Part shown: positions 17,275-26,055 of the stretch, in pieces
Numbering within the stretch: position 1 is the stretch's first letter
Layout: each line of letters begins with the position of its first letter
From: Oscillospiraceae bacterium
GTDB lineage: Bacteria; Bacillota; Clostridia; Oscillospirales; Acutalibacteraceae
Length of the DNA: 64,000 nucleotides
Assembly (NCBI GenBank): GCA_902792905.1
Contig: CADBBH010000005.1
Location: 20,919 to 84,918, forward strand
Reading direction: 5' to 3'
Translations under genes and position numbers: made by a program
The notes under the pieces: generated by a model
What the model saw: only the letters and a program-made list of their open reading frames with translations
Database searches by the model: none
Told to the model about the DNA's origin: nothing

Positions 17275-17688
17275 TTATTTATCTGCGATTTTCTTCGCAA
17301 AGTCGGCAGCAGCCTTGAGGTCGTCTGCGTTGGGTCTGCCTTTGTGTAAACCCTTGAATTCGCCCTTGCAGTGGAATTCTCTGTTATCCATCGGGATTCC
17401 TGCCTTGTCCGCTTCCGCCTTGACTTTCTTCCAGGTGGAGTTCAGCATAGCCGCCGAGCCGAAGTTTACTATTTTGCCCACCTTGCTTTTATCCAGCGAA
17501 CCGATGAAATCGCGGACTTCGGGATCGATACTGAAAGCGTAATAGGAATTGCCGAGAAACAGAATATCAACCTCTTCATCAACAGGAACGCTGATGGGCT
17601 CAGCCTTTACGCCTACAGCTTCTGCAACCGCCTTCGCGAGGCGCTCGGTGTTGCCTGTTTTTGTATAGTATCGGACTGCGATTTTCAT
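17275..17688 (-). CDS. Flavodoxin
   Basis: This 137-residue FMN protein has the phosphate-binding loop YYTKTGNTERLAKAVA at the N-terminus, the strand DILFLGNSYYAF and a middle GSAAMLNSTW segment. ATG 17688 was chosen because GGAGG sits eight bases before it; a TTG in the same frame at 17709 would overlap that RBS. The gene lies between glutathione peroxidase and the small FTR-like protein, so it may be the electron carrier of a peroxide-reducing chain (inference). It is only distantly like the flavodoxin at 3195. Confidence 0.82.
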   Translation of the reverse strand: MKIAVRYYTKTGNTERLAKAVAEAVGVKAEPISVPVDEEVDILFLGNSYYAFSIDPEVRDFIGSLDKSKVGKIVNFGSAAMLNSTWKKVKAEADKAGIPMDNREFHCKGEFKGLHKGRPNADDLKAAADFAKKIADK

Positions 17689-17709
17689 TTTCATTTCCTC
17701 CGGTTTCAA

Positions 17710-18255
17710 TTAAAGAGCGGCGGCGACGGCTTCTTTGACCTTCTTCATATCCTCGGTCGGCTCAAATCTTGCGATAACCTTACCTTCACGGTCAACGAGG
17801 AATTTGGTGAAATTCCATTTGATATAAGCTTTGTCACCGAATTTTTTATTGTTTGCGCTTGTGAACTTGTTAAGGGCGGCATTTTTAAGACCTTTGCCGA
17901 ATCCTTCGAAGGGCTTTTCAGTCGCGAGGAAAACGAACAGCGGATCGGCATTGTCGCCGTTGACATCGATTTTTTTGAACTGCGGGAATTCCGTTCCGAA
18001 TTTAAGGGTGCAGAACTGATGGATTTCATCGGCGTTGCCGGGCGCCTGATTTGCAAACTGGTTGCAGGGAAAATCGAGAATCTCAAAGCCCTTGTCCCTG
18101 AACTCCTTATACATTGCCTCAAGCGGCTCATAGTGCGGAGTGAAGCCGCAGCCGGTTGCCGTATTGACGATAAGCAGAACTTTCCCGTTGAACTCGGAGA
18201 GATTTACTTCCTTGCCCTCTCTGTCTGTAACTGTAAAATCATAAACTGTTTTCAT
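17710..18255 (-). CDS. Glutathione peroxidase family (thioredoxin-type) peroxidase
   Basis: The 181-residue cytoplasmic enzyme has the peroxidatic cysteine C36 in NTATGCGFTPHY, the LDFPCNQF motif and the Trp-Asn pair in WNFTKFLVDREG. It also has a cysteine in FCTLKFGTEFP (C82) at the place of the resolving cysteine of plant and bacterial GPx enzymes, which use thioredoxin rather than glutathione. It reduces hydrogen peroxide and lipid or organic hydroperoxides. It starts 3 nt after the OhrR-type regulator gene and heads a set with flavodoxin and FTR-like genes. Confidence 0.93.
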   Translation of the reverse strand: MKTVYDFTVTDREGKEVNLSEFNGKVLLIVNTATGCGFTPHYEPLEAMYKEFRDKGFEILDFPCNQFANQAPGNADEIHQFCTLKFGTEFPQFKKIDVNGDNADPLFVFLATEKPFEGFGKGLKNAALNKFTSANNKKFGDKAYIKWNFTKFLVDREGKVIARFEPTEDMKKVKEAVAAAL

Positions 18256-18258
18256 TTT

Positions 18259-18696
18259 TTACTTCCTTTCTGCATTTAAAATTTTATATAGTGTTTTATA
18301 CAGCGTTACGGCCTCCTGCTCGGAAAGATTGAATTCTTTTATCATGCATTCCGGCACGCAAAGCGCTTCTTCTCTGAGTTCTTTGCCTGAATCAGTGAGA
18401 GTAATCACAAGATTGCGCTCATCGGATTCATCCCTCTGCTTTATTATATATCCCTTTTCTTCAAGTTTTTTTAGCAGAGGAGTAAGAGTATTGGATTTAA
18501 GGCAGAGAGTGTCGCAGAGACATTTTTCATTTGCCCTGCCCTCTTCCCAAAGCACCATCATTACAATATACTGAGTATAGGTTAAATCGAGCTTATCAAG
18601 ATGGGGCTTGTATTTGCGGGTAATCAGATTTGATACGGCATAAAGCGGAAAGCAGAGCTGATTCTTCAGCCGCAGCGCTTCATATTTATTATCCAT
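18259..18696 (-). CDS. ohrR: OhrR-type organic-peroxide-sensing MarR repressor
   Basis: The 145-residue winged-helix regulator starts at 18696, behind GGAGGTG. Its N-terminus (LKNQLCFPLYA) places a cysteine at residue 15, exactly the redox-sensing cysteine of Bacillus OhrR, followed by the matching KYKPHLDKLDLTYTQY segment. The DNA-binding helix and wing are SNTLTPLLKKLEEKGYI and RDESDERNLVITLT. Oxidation of C15 should release the protein from the palindromes overlapping its own promoter and switch on the peroxidase operon. Classic ohrR genes sit by ohrA; here the partner is a glutathione peroxidase instead. Confidence 0.88.
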   Translation of the reverse strand: MDNKYEALRLKNQLCFPLYAVSNLITRKYKPHLDKLDLTYTQYIVMMVLWEEGRANEKCLCDTLCLKSNTLTPLLKKLEEKGYIIKQRDESDERNLVITLTDSGKELREEALCVPECMIKEFNLSEQEAVTLYKTLYKILNAERK

Positions 18697-18718
18697 TTTC
18701 AGACACCTCCGAAAATAT

Positions 18719-18770
18719 ATCGCATGCGATTTGTTATCTGTATTATATCGCACGCGATATAATTTATCAA
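18719..18770 (-). promoter_or_regulatory. Promoter and two palindromic operators of the ohrR operon
   Basis: On the minus strand TTGATA (18770-18765) and TATAAT (18747-18742) are 17 bp apart. The repeat ATATCGC-AC-GCGATAT (18745-18760) covers the spacer and the edge of the -10 box. A second perfect palindrome, ATCGCATGCGAT (18719-18730), lies just downstream, 28 bp centre to centre. The shared half-site ATCGC marks both as sites for the same dimer, most likely OhrR acting on itself. Confidence 0.8.
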
Positions 18771-18862
18771 GAGGAAAACCAAAAATTTTTTATGCCGTCT
18801 TTTTTTGATAAACTCTCTCCCCTGCGGGATTTAATTTTTACACTCAAAATCTCATTTTCCGA

Positions 18863-18891
18863 TTGACATATTGAATAAGAAATAATAGAAT
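18863..18891 (+). promoter_or_regulatory. Promoter of the secreted beta-helix gene
   Basis: TTGACA (18863-18868) and TAGAAT (18886-18891) with a 17-bp spacer lie just upstream of the GAGGTG ribosome binding site at 18898-18903. Confidence 0.65.
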
Positions 18892-18909
18892 AAAAAAGAG
18901 GTGATAAGA

Positions 18910-20334
18910 ATGAAAAAAATATTTTCATTGATTATGGCAGTTCTGATTATCTTCACTGTCGGCGGAGTTTCGACAATCGCCGCAAATGCGGGCGGAACGA
19001 CCTATTATATCGATTCTGCAAAAGGCAGCGATAAAAACAGCGGCAAGAGCGCTGCTAAGGCCTGGAAAACACTTGAAAAGGCATCGAAAATCCGCTACAA
19101 GAAGGGCGACTCAATCCTTCTCAAACGTGGCAGTAAATTCAACGGCACTTTCACGGGCGCCGGCTACGGCACAAAGAACCTGCCGATTACGGTTTCCGCC
19201 TACGGAAAAGGCAAAAATCCCGTTCTCACACAGAGCAAAGACGAGTACATAATGTTCTTCAGCGATATCAAATACTGGACCATAAAAAACCTCAGCTTCA
19301 GGGATTCAAACAGAGCTATCAGAATCTTCGCAATGAATGATGTTGATGTCACGGGAGTCAGAATCACCGCCTGCGATTTTGACAATATCGGCAACAATCC
19401 CGGCAAGGAATTCGACGGCGAGCCCTGCATCTTCGCGGATAACGGCGATTCAAAAGCCCTGCTCAGGGATATGGTTATCTCAAATCTCAAGATTACCAAT
19501 TGCGGAAGAGGTATGGAAATAAAGGGCAAAAACCGCGAGAGAGGCATGGAAAGCTTCGTAAATGAGAAAGTCTCTTACAGCCCGAATATACTTATTGAAA
19601 ATATTTATTGCAAAAATCTGCAGTATGATGCGATTATCCTGGGCTCGATGAGGGATTCGAGAGTGCGCAACTGCCGCCTTCTCGACACCTGCTATAAAAA
19701 CGACTTCGCGACAGCGCCGATATGGCTTCATCACTGCGACAATGTTACGGTCGAATACTGTGAAATCACCAATGCAAACGGTCAGCTCGACGGCATGGCA
19801 ATTGATTTTGACGGCTGGACCATTAACAGCACATATCAGTATATTTATTCTCACGGCAACAAGAGATTTATGCGCAACTGCCTGTTTGACAGGGAAACGC
19901 GCAACAGAAACAACACGGTCCGCTACTGTCTGAGCGTCAACGACAACGAGGGCGTATTCGATTATCCGTCATTCGTCATCCCCAATGAAACCAGCAATTT
20001 TTTCACTTCGATGGAAGGCTTCAATTTCTACAATAACACGATTATCAACGGCAATCCGTATCTCTGGATTAATATCAAGAGCGCGAATGTGAAGAATAAT
20101 ATCTTCGCGAGCGACAGCGCAATCAGAGCCGGCGGCAAGGCGCTTCTCAACGGTCTCTCGATAGGCGTGAGCAAGAGCGGCAATGTCAATACGACAATAA
20201 GGAACGCGGGCTTTGCGGGCGGAGACACATACAATATCAGATCCTGGATGCTCAGGGATTCGTCCAAGTACATCGGCAAGGGCTGCTTCACCGATGCCTC
20301 GACGGCCGGTATGCTTAAAATTCCTGTAAAATAA
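18910..20334 (+). CDS. Secreted right-handed beta-helix protein
   Basis: The 474-residue protein begins with a signal peptide (FSLIMAVLIIFTVGGVSTIAA). ATG 18910 was chosen because the GTG at 18901 is part of the ribosome binding site. After the signal comes the DUF1565-type entry TYYIDSAKGSDKNSGKS and AWKTLEKASK, then a long run of short beta rungs (WTIKNLSF, VRITACDFDN, VISNLKITNC) typical of parallel beta-helix proteins that bind or cleave polysaccharides. It lacks a recognisable catalytic signature, so lyase activity is not certain. Unlike its neighbours it has no aromatic C-terminal tail. A terminator follows. Confidence 0.8.
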   Translation: MKKIFSLIMAVLIIFTVGGVSTIAANAGGTTYYIDSAKGSDKNSGKSAAKAWKTLEKASKIRYKKGDSILLKRGSKFNGTFTGAGYGTKNLPITVSAYGKGKNPVLTQSKDEYIMFFSDIKYWTIKNLSFRDSNRAIRIFAMNDVDVTGVRITACDFDNIGNNPGKEFDGEPCIFADNGDSKALLRDMVISNLKITNCGRGMEIKGKNRERGMESFVNEKVSYSPNILIENIYCKNLQYDAIILGSMRDSRVRNCRLLDTCYKNDFATAPIWLHHCDNVTVEYCEITNANGQLDGMAIDFDGWTINSTYQYIYSHGNKRFMRNCLFDRETRNRNNTVRYCLSVNDNEGVFDYPSFVIPNETSNFFTSMEGFNFYNNTIINGNPYLWINIKSANVKNNIFASDSAIRAGGKALLNGLSIGVSKSGNVNTTIRNAGFAGGDTYNIRSWMLRDSSKYIGKGCFTDASTAGMLKIPVK

Positions 20335-20356
20335 GTAAATGCAATAATTATATTCA

Positions 20357-20392
20357 AACCCGCGGGACATTAAACGGCCCTGCGGGTTTTCG
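20357..20392 (+). terminator. Intrinsic terminator
   Basis: ACCCGC..GGG pairs with CCC..GCGGGT across an AT-rich loop and is followed by TTTTCGCTTT. Confidence 0.7.
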
Positions 20393-20515
20393 CTTTATCC
20401 GCCTGCCGTTACATTTTCCATAAAATGTGAAATGTTAATATTAACAAATTATTAACTGTCGCTTTAAGCATTTATACAATTTTGATTAAAATCTCTTATA
20501 ATTGCGAAAAATTTG

Positions 20516-20543
20516 TTGCATTTTACACAAAAGATTATATAAT
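20516..20543 (+). promoter_or_regulatory. Candidate promoter of the giant repeat protein gene
   Basis: TTGCAT (20516-20521) and TATAAT (20538-20543) with a 16-bp spacer, in a strongly A+T-rich stretch 55 bp before the start codon. A strong TTGGAGGAG ribosome binding site follows. Confidence 0.45.
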
Positions 20544-20598
20544 TGAACTAAGAGTATATGAATTTTAATATACTTAATAATATTTTGGAGGAGATACT

Positions 20599-23500
20599 AT
20601 GAAAAAGAGGTTCAGGAAAACTCTGGCGCTGCTGCTTGCAGCCCTGATGATTGCCGGGCTTGTGCCGGGGTTCTCACTCTCCGCTTTCGCGGACAGCACA
20701 GATGATTCTCCTGTCAACTATGATTATCCTGTCATCGCCGCGGACAGTGAGGCAGAGGTAACCTTGGATAACGGGGAGAGGGCTTATTTCAAATTTGTCC
20801 CCGAAAAGACGGATTACTACGCTTTTTACTCAACCGCTGAAAACATGGATACATATGGCTATATCTATCTGGTCAATCCTGCAGAGGCGGGCGCTGTTGC
20901 TAACCTTGCCAATGACGACGGCGGAATCGGAAACAACTTCCGTATAGAATATGTTCTTGAGGCGGAAACCGTTTATTATCTCGGAGCAGGATTCTGCGGC
21001 AGCGGTTATTCCGGCACTTATACAGTAAAACTTGAAACCCTTCATGAAAATGACGGGTGGGGTGAGGAGGATATCGCCGTTCAGCCCACCTGCACGGCAG
21101 AGGGCAGCGCGAGTGTGGTCTGTAAGCACTGCAACGAGACTTACTCCGTTCCCATCGAGAAGATTCCTCATACGGATGAGAACGAGGACGGAATCTGCGA
21201 TGTCTGCGAAGAGGTATTCTGCCACTATATCACCGAAGGTCAGAATTACACAGCCGGATATGCTGCGGGAGAGAAATACGAGCTTCGCTTCAAGTGCCTT
21301 GTGACAGGGGACTATAAACTTACAGATAATTCAAACTATTACAATCGTTATTTCCTTGATCCCGACGGAAACCGGTTTTATGAGAGTTGGAACGGAGTAT
21401 ACTATTATTATGCATTGGAAGAGGGAAAAACCTACTCTCTGATTTATGAATCCCCCAACTATGAAAGCTCTATAGATGTTACAATCAATCATTATCATTC
21501 AGACGCGGATGATGACATGGATTGCGATATCTGCGGTCAGGTTTACCGCTTCGCAGTTGAGGAGGATAAATTATCCGAATATACCGTTCCTGCCGGAGAG
21601 ATGATTGAGCTGCTCTATACACCCGAAGTGAGCGGAGAATACCGTGTCACCTGCACATACGGAGAAAGCGGCTCCTGCTGGAGCTCCAGCTTATTAAATC
21701 CCGAAGGCGAATCCTTATACGGCAACTATAACGCTTATGATTTTGAAGCGGGAAAAACATACAGCAGGTTTCTCTTTAACGGCGATGAAGAAGATGATAC
21801 CATCTCAACTCTCTTTATCCATAAGCATATTGACTCAAACGGCGACGGCGCCTGCGATAAATGCGAAAAGCAGATTCTGAAGGCGATAAATGTTGACGAG
21901 GAAACCGAGATTACCATCCCCGCCGGTGAGAATATGAGACTGTCATTCACTCCGTCAAAAACCGGCAAATACAGGATTAAAAGCCCGAACAACGCAGTGG
22001 CTTACGCATTATATGACAGTGCCGGAAACTCAATATATACTTATGGAGAAATAAACCTTGATGCCGGAACGACATACTATGCTGAAATTTCAAATAATTA
22101 CTCGCGTGAGTGCACTTTCAGCTTCACGGTTGCCCATGCCCATGTGGATGCGGACGGCGACGGTGTCTGTGATCTCTGCGAAGAGCAGTTCGCATCCGTA
22201 ATAGCAGAGCATGAGGTGGCGGAGCTGCAGATGGACGCAGGCGATGAAGGCCTGGCCATATTCACCTGCCCGAGGTCCGGCAAATACTATTTCTGGTATT
22301 CAAGCAGAAACGGCAGCGGCAATTTCAGCAGTATCACTGATTCAGACGGCGGTTACGTTACTAATAACGGCAACAATTCTTACACTCTTACAGAAGGCAA
22401 AAAATATTTTGCAAAATTCTACGCTTACGATTCCGGCACAACTTATGTGTGCGCCTTTGCTCATGTTCATGCCGATACCGACGGCGACTGTGTCTGCGAT
22501 ATCTGTGAAGAAACAGTTTTCACCGAGCTTACCGAAGGCGTTTCGGCAAAAATCAGCATAGCCAAAGGCGATTATGCAATCGCAGTTATCAAGCCGTCAG
22601 CATCCGGTGAATATTCTATCAACTACAGCGGCAATGTCAGCACGGATCTGACCAGAGCCGACGGCGGCTATGTGGGTTACGGCCAGAACGGCAGAATACT
22701 GACCGCCGGCGAAACATATTATTATAACCTGCGAAGCTATAATTTGAAAGCTGAGAACTGCAGCGCAATATTCAGTCATGTTCACAAGGATTCCGATTCC
22801 GACCATAAGTGCGATATCTGCGGCGAGGCATTTGAATACACCATCATTGAAGATCAGCCGCTCGAGCTTACTCTCGGCTATATGGAGACCGCAAGGGTTA
22901 TATTTGAATGCGAAAGAACCGGAAAATACATAATCCGGACAGATAGTTTAAGCTACGGCAGCGTTTACTGCGACGGCCAATATGTCAGCAACGACTCCAA
23001 CAGCAGATACAGCTTCACAGCCGGCAAGGTTTATGAATTCACAGTCACCGGATACAACACAAGCGGTCCGAAGAACGGCACTGTATTGCTTAAGCACTGC
23101 CATGTCGATGCAGACAATGATATGCTCTGCGATATCTGCGAAATAAAATACCGCTTTACGGCAACGCTTGATGAGAAACTCAGTTTTGAAGTTCCGGCAG
23201 GCGAGCAATATGAGGTTCTCTTCACACCCGAGGCCGACGGCACGTATTCTTTCGAAAACTCTTTCAGCAGCGGCAGCGTTTATCAGGGCAACAATTATGT
23301 TTCCGGCGACTGGGATTCTTATAATAACAGCTCAGTCTATAACCTCAAGGCCGGCAAAACTTATACTTATGTATTATACACCGAGTCTGTGGATTTACCG
23401 ATTAGCATAACCGTCAGACATGCCCACAGCGGACCCGAGACCGTTATCCTCGCGCCAGGCATCGCTTCGGACGGCTTCGGTTATATAGTCTGCAAAGACT

Positions 23501-25236
23501 GCGGAGAAACCATATACGGCATAATTCAGAACAGAGCCAATTCTTCAAGCGAGGGCGAGACCGATGAGTTGCGCTATGAAGTATATACAAAGGGAAGCAA
23601 AAAAGAAATCAGAATCACCGGTGTTAAACAGCCCTGCCCCGAAAACCTTGTAATTCCTTCTGAAATCAACGGAATACCGGTAACCTCGGTAAATAGTTAT
23701 TTTGCTGAAATGGGAACCCAAAATCTCAAGAGCGTTACACTTCCGGATACCCTGGTTTCAATCGGCAACGGCGCATTCCTTTTCTCCGGCATTGAGTCTG
23801 TTACAATTCCCGACAGCGTAAAGGTCATCGGCGAGATGGCATTCGCATTCTGCAACAATCTCAAAGAAGTGGAACTCGGCACCGGCGTTGTCTATATCGG
23901 AAAAGACGCTTTCGCCGCGACACTCAGCGACGAAGATCGCGAGATGCTCGAAATCATGATTCCGTTTGAGAAGCAGATGATTGAAAAAGAATTACAGGAA
24001 TACTTTGAATATTTGTCCGAGGCATTCGGCACCGAAATCACAAGCTGGGATCAGCTTCTTGAAGCAGCCGAAGCCAATCCCGATGTACTCTCTCCCGATG
24101 AGATTCAGGATTTGATGTATGAAGTATCAATGACCGAAACGATGATGGAAATGTATCAGCAGATCCTTGATATCGAAGGTTCATCGATTGAAACCATCGT
24201 TTACGGCGGCAGCGAAGAGGAATTTGAAGAAATAATCATCGCTCCGGGCAATGAGATTTTTGAGACGGCTGACCTTTTCTATAACGGAGCCGTGCTCCAC
24301 ACCGCGACCTTAAAGGCCGACGGCGAAGTAATCGGCACAGTCAAATTCGCAGAGGGACAGAAGTCCATTGATCTTCCCGAAGTTCCCGAGAAAGAGGGCT
24401 ATACCGGCTCCTGGCCCGAGTATTCGCTCGGCACCGAGGATATAACAATCGAGGCCGTTTATAAAATCAACAGCTATTACGCAGTCTATAAAGACGGCGA
24501 ATCCACCTGGATGACAGCCCAGATGGAATATGGTTCACCTCTTCTCAGCCCCGAGAACAATCCCGAAAAAGAAGGCTATGAATTCGGCGGCTGGCTTGAT
24601 GCCGACGGCAAAACGCCCGGGGATTATGATGGAATGCCCGCGAAGGATCTGACATTTGACGCGGTCTGGATTGCGAAGACTTATACCGTAACCTTCAATA
24701 CCGACGGCGGCAGTGAAATCGCACCTATCAATGTTGCATACGGCGCTCCCGTTCCCGCACCTGCAGCCCCGACCAAGGAAGGCTTCGTATTCGACGGCTG
24801 GTCACCCGCCCTTCCCGAAACGATGCCCGCCAATAATATAACCGTGACCGCTCAGTGGAGAGTTGCCAATCCGACGGCAGGCGCAGTTCTTAAAACCGGT
24901 TCCGGCAAGACGGTTGACTTCCGCGCGAGCGTGACGGTCATCGCAAAGGCGGAGAATGTTCCCGACGGATACATTGTAGCAATCTATGATGCCGACGGAA
25001 ACGAGCTCGTCAGAGGCGACAAATCCGGCGCGACACACACTGCAAACGAAATGAGAGATGGCAAAACCTTCGTCGCCAAAGTTATTGATGCGGGCGGAAA
25101 TGTTCAGTCCGACGCAAACGGCGGCAGGCTCGAAAAGAGCGTTGAAGTCAAGGTCAAGGCCGGCTTCTTTGATAAGATTATCGCCTTCTTCAGAGGCCTC
25201 TTCAGAATCCTTCCCAAGGAAACCATAGAACCGTAA
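20599..25236 (+). CDS. Giant secreted repeat protein: PPC-like/Asp-Cys modules, leucine-rich repeat, InlB-type repeats, C-terminal aromatic tail
   Basis: The 1545-residue protein has a signal peptide (TLALLLAALMIAGLVPGFSLSAFA). Residues about 35-960 are seven or eight modules of roughly 90 residues. Each is a beta-sandwich resembling bacterial pre-peptidase C-terminal (PPC) domains (for example SGKYRIKSPNN, LDAGTTYYAEI) joined by an Asp/Cys linker of the type H-x-D-x-D-x-D-x-x-C-D-x-C, as in HVDADGDGVCDLCEE. Then come a BspA-like leucine-rich segment (LKSVTLPDTLVSIGNGAF), a Glu-rich helical insert (about 1120-1190) and Listeria-Bacteroides InlB-type repeats (YTVTFNTDGGSEIAPINVAY). The end reads GFFDKIIAFFRGLFRIL. 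A surface adhesin or scaffold is likely. The Asp/Cys linkers may bind calcium or zinc. Confidence 0.85.
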   Translation: MKKRFRKTLALLLAALMIAGLVPGFSLSAFADSTDDSPVNYDYPVIAADSEAEVTLDNGERAYFKFVPEKTDYYAFYSTAENMDTYGYIYLVNPAEAGAVANLANDDGGIGNNFRIEYVLEAETVYYLGAGFCGSGYSGTYTVKLETLHENDGWGEEDIAVQPTCTAEGSASVVCKHCNETYSVPIEKIPHTDENEDGICDVCEEVFCHYITEGQNYTAGYAAGEKYELRFKCLVTGDYKLTDNSNYYNRYFLDPDGNRFYESWNGVYYYYALEEGKTYSLIYESPNYESSIDVTINHYHSDADDDMDCDICGQVYRFAVEEDKLSEYTVPAGEMIELLYTPEVSGEYRVTCTYGESGSCWSSSLLNPEGESLYGNYNAYDFEAGKTYSRFLFNGDEEDDTISTLFIHKHIDSNGDGACDKCEKQILKAINVDEETEITIPAGENMRLSFTPSKTGKYRIKSPNNAVAYALYDSAGNSIYTYGEINLDAGTTYYAEISNNYSRECTFSFTVAHAHVDADGDGVCDLCEEQFASVIAEHEVAELQMDAGDEGLAIFTCPRSGKYYFWYSSRNGSGNFSSITDSDGGYVTNNGNNSYTLTEGKKYFAKFYAYDSGTTYVCAFAHVHADTDGDCVCDICEETVFTELTEGVSAKISIAKGDYAIAVIKPSASGEYSINYSGNVSTDLTRADGGYVGYGQNGRILTAGETYYYNLRSYNLKAENCSAIFSHVHKDSDSDHKCDICGEAFEYTIIEDQPLELTLGYMETARVIFECERTGKYIIRTDSLSYGSVYCDGQYVSNDSNSRYSFTAGKVYEFTVTGYNTSGPKNGTVLLKHCHVDADNDMLCDICEIKYRFTATLDEKLSFEVPAGEQYEVLFTPEADGTYSFENSFSSGSVYQGNNYVSGDWDSYNNSSVYNLKAGKTYTYVLYTESVDLPISITVRHAHSGPETVILAPGIASDGFGYIVCKDCGETIYGIIQNRANSSSEGETDELRYEVYTKGSKKEIRITGVKQPCPENLVIPSEINGIPVTSVNSYFAEMGTQNLKSVTLPDTLVSIGNGAFLFSGIESVTIPDSVKVIGEMAFAFCNNLKEVELGTGVVYIGKDAFAATLSDEDREMLEIMIPFEKQMIEKELQEYFEYLSEAFGTEITSWDQLLEAAEANPDVLSPDEIQDLMYEVSMTETMMEMYQQILDIEGSSIETIVYGGSEEEFEEIIIAPGNEIFETADLFYNGAVLHTATLKADGEVIGTVKFAEGQKSIDLPEVPEKEGYTGSWPEYSLGTEDITIEAVYKINSYYAVYKDGESTWMTAQMEYGSPLLSPENNPEKEGYEFGGWLDADGKTPGDYDGMPAKDLTFDAVWIAKTYTVTFNTDGGSEIAPINVAYGAPVPAPAAPTKEGFVFDGWSPALPETMPANNITVTAQWRVANPTAGAVLKTGSGKTVDFRASVTVIAKAENVPDGYIVAIYDADGNELVRGDKSGATHTANEMRDGKTFVAKVIDAGGNVQSDANGGRLEKSVEVKVKAGFFDKIIAFFRGLFRILPKETIEP

Positions 25237-25256
25237 AAAAACAATCAAATTTCAAC

Positions 25257-25288
25257 GCCCTCTCCTTCGGGAGAGGGCTCTTGTTATT
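25257..25288 (+). terminator. Terminator after the giant repeat gene
   Basis: GCCCTCTCC-TTCG-GGAGAGGGC is a perfect 9-bp stem with a stable tetraloop (25257-25278), followed by a T-rich but interrupted run. Confidence 0.75.
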
Positions 25289-25419
25289 TTGACGTTACAT
25301 TATCGACAATATGTGTTCACTGCCACTTGATTTTTTATTTTTCCTGTGATAAATTAACGATGTAACATGTGTAACCCCCTAAATATGTGCAATTTCTTTC
25401 GGGTAAAGAGGAAATAAAA

Positions 25420-25866
25420 ATGAAAAAAGTATTGATTGCGACGCTGGTCCTGATTTTCTCCGCCCTGCTTCTCACAAGCTGCGGCGCAAAGAACGAATCA
25501 GCTACAATAACCATCGCCGTCGTTTCATCCGCCGAAAGAGCGGCCGGCATGCTGACCGAAGCCTATAAGGTTAAAGAGAATGTTAAATTCTCAACCGAAA
25601 TCACGGATGCGGAGCAGGCGCTCGATTCTCTTAAAAGCGGAAAAGCCGACTTCGCGCTCATCGACCGGGTGCTGACAGATGAGGAAAAAGCTTCGGGCCT
25701 TACCGAAACGGCATTTGCCTCTCTGAAGGATGCTCCGAACAGTATGATTTATATTATCGCCCCGCAGGATATCGGCGAATCCGCCGCGGGATTCAGAGAT
25801 TATATCTTATCATCTTCCGTGAGCGATATTCTTGCATCGGCGGGCCTTGTCACCGCAGGCGCTTGA
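25420..25866 (+). CDS. Small lipoprotein resembling half of a periplasmic-binding-type domain
   Basis: The 148-residue protein starts at the ATG after GAGG (25409-25412). It has a lipobox LLTSC (cysteine 21). The mature part reads like one lobe of a PstS-type solute-binding protein: a first strand ITIAVVSSAE, a helix, then EQALDSLKSGKADFALIDR and a final SMIYIIAPQDIG strand and helix. Normal binding proteins are about twice this size and have two lobes, so this is either a reduced single-lobe form or a remnant. No transporter genes lie nearby. Confidence 0.6.
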   Translation: MKKVLIATLVLIFSALLLTSCGAKNESATITIAVVSSAERAAGMLTEAYKVKENVKFSTEITDAEQALDSLKSGKADFALIDRVLTDEEKASGLTETAFASLKDAPNSMIYIIAPQDIGESAAGFRDYILSSSVSDILASAGLVTAGA

Positions 25867-25907
25867 TTTGATAACCCCCCCTTGAATATACCATCTTACA
25901 ACGAAGG

Positions 25908-25935
25908 ACCCGACCGCTTTACGGCTGGGTTTTTC
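25908..25935 (+). terminator. Terminator after the small lipoprotein gene
   Basis: ACCCGACCG and CGGCTGGGT form an imperfect stem around CTTTA, followed by TTTTTCG. Confidence 0.7.
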
Positions 25936-25949
25936 GTTTATATAAAATC

Positions 25950-25977
25950 AAAAGCTCTGTCATCGGACAGAGCTTTT
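25950..25977 (-). terminator. Terminator of the tRNA-Thr transcript
   Basis: AAAAGCTCTGTC and GACAGAGCTTTT form a perfect 12-bp stem just beyond the tRNA 3' end; read on the minus strand it ends in TTTTGATTTT. Confidence 0.85.
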
Positions 25978-25979
25978 AT

Positions 25980-26055
25980 TGGAGCTACTGGTCGGACTCG
26001 AACCGACGGCCTGCGCATTACGAATGCGCTGCTCTACCAACTGAGCCACAGTAGC
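25980..26055 (-). tRNA. tRNA-Thr (anticodon CGT)
   Basis: On the minus strand the acceptor GCTACTG pairs with CAGTAGC, followed by T and an encoded CCA. The anticodon arm GCGCA-TTCGTAA-TGCGC gives CGT, which reads ACG. The D-arm GGCTCAGTTGGTAGAGC and the T-arm with GGTTCGAGTCC are normal. Two tandem repeats built partly from this tRNA lie directly upstream of it. Confidence 0.96.

Noticed and set aside
17371-18279. 302-codon plus-strand open frame opposite flavodoxin and GPx
   Set aside because: Both minus-strand genes are clear family members with ribosome binding sites; this is their shadow.
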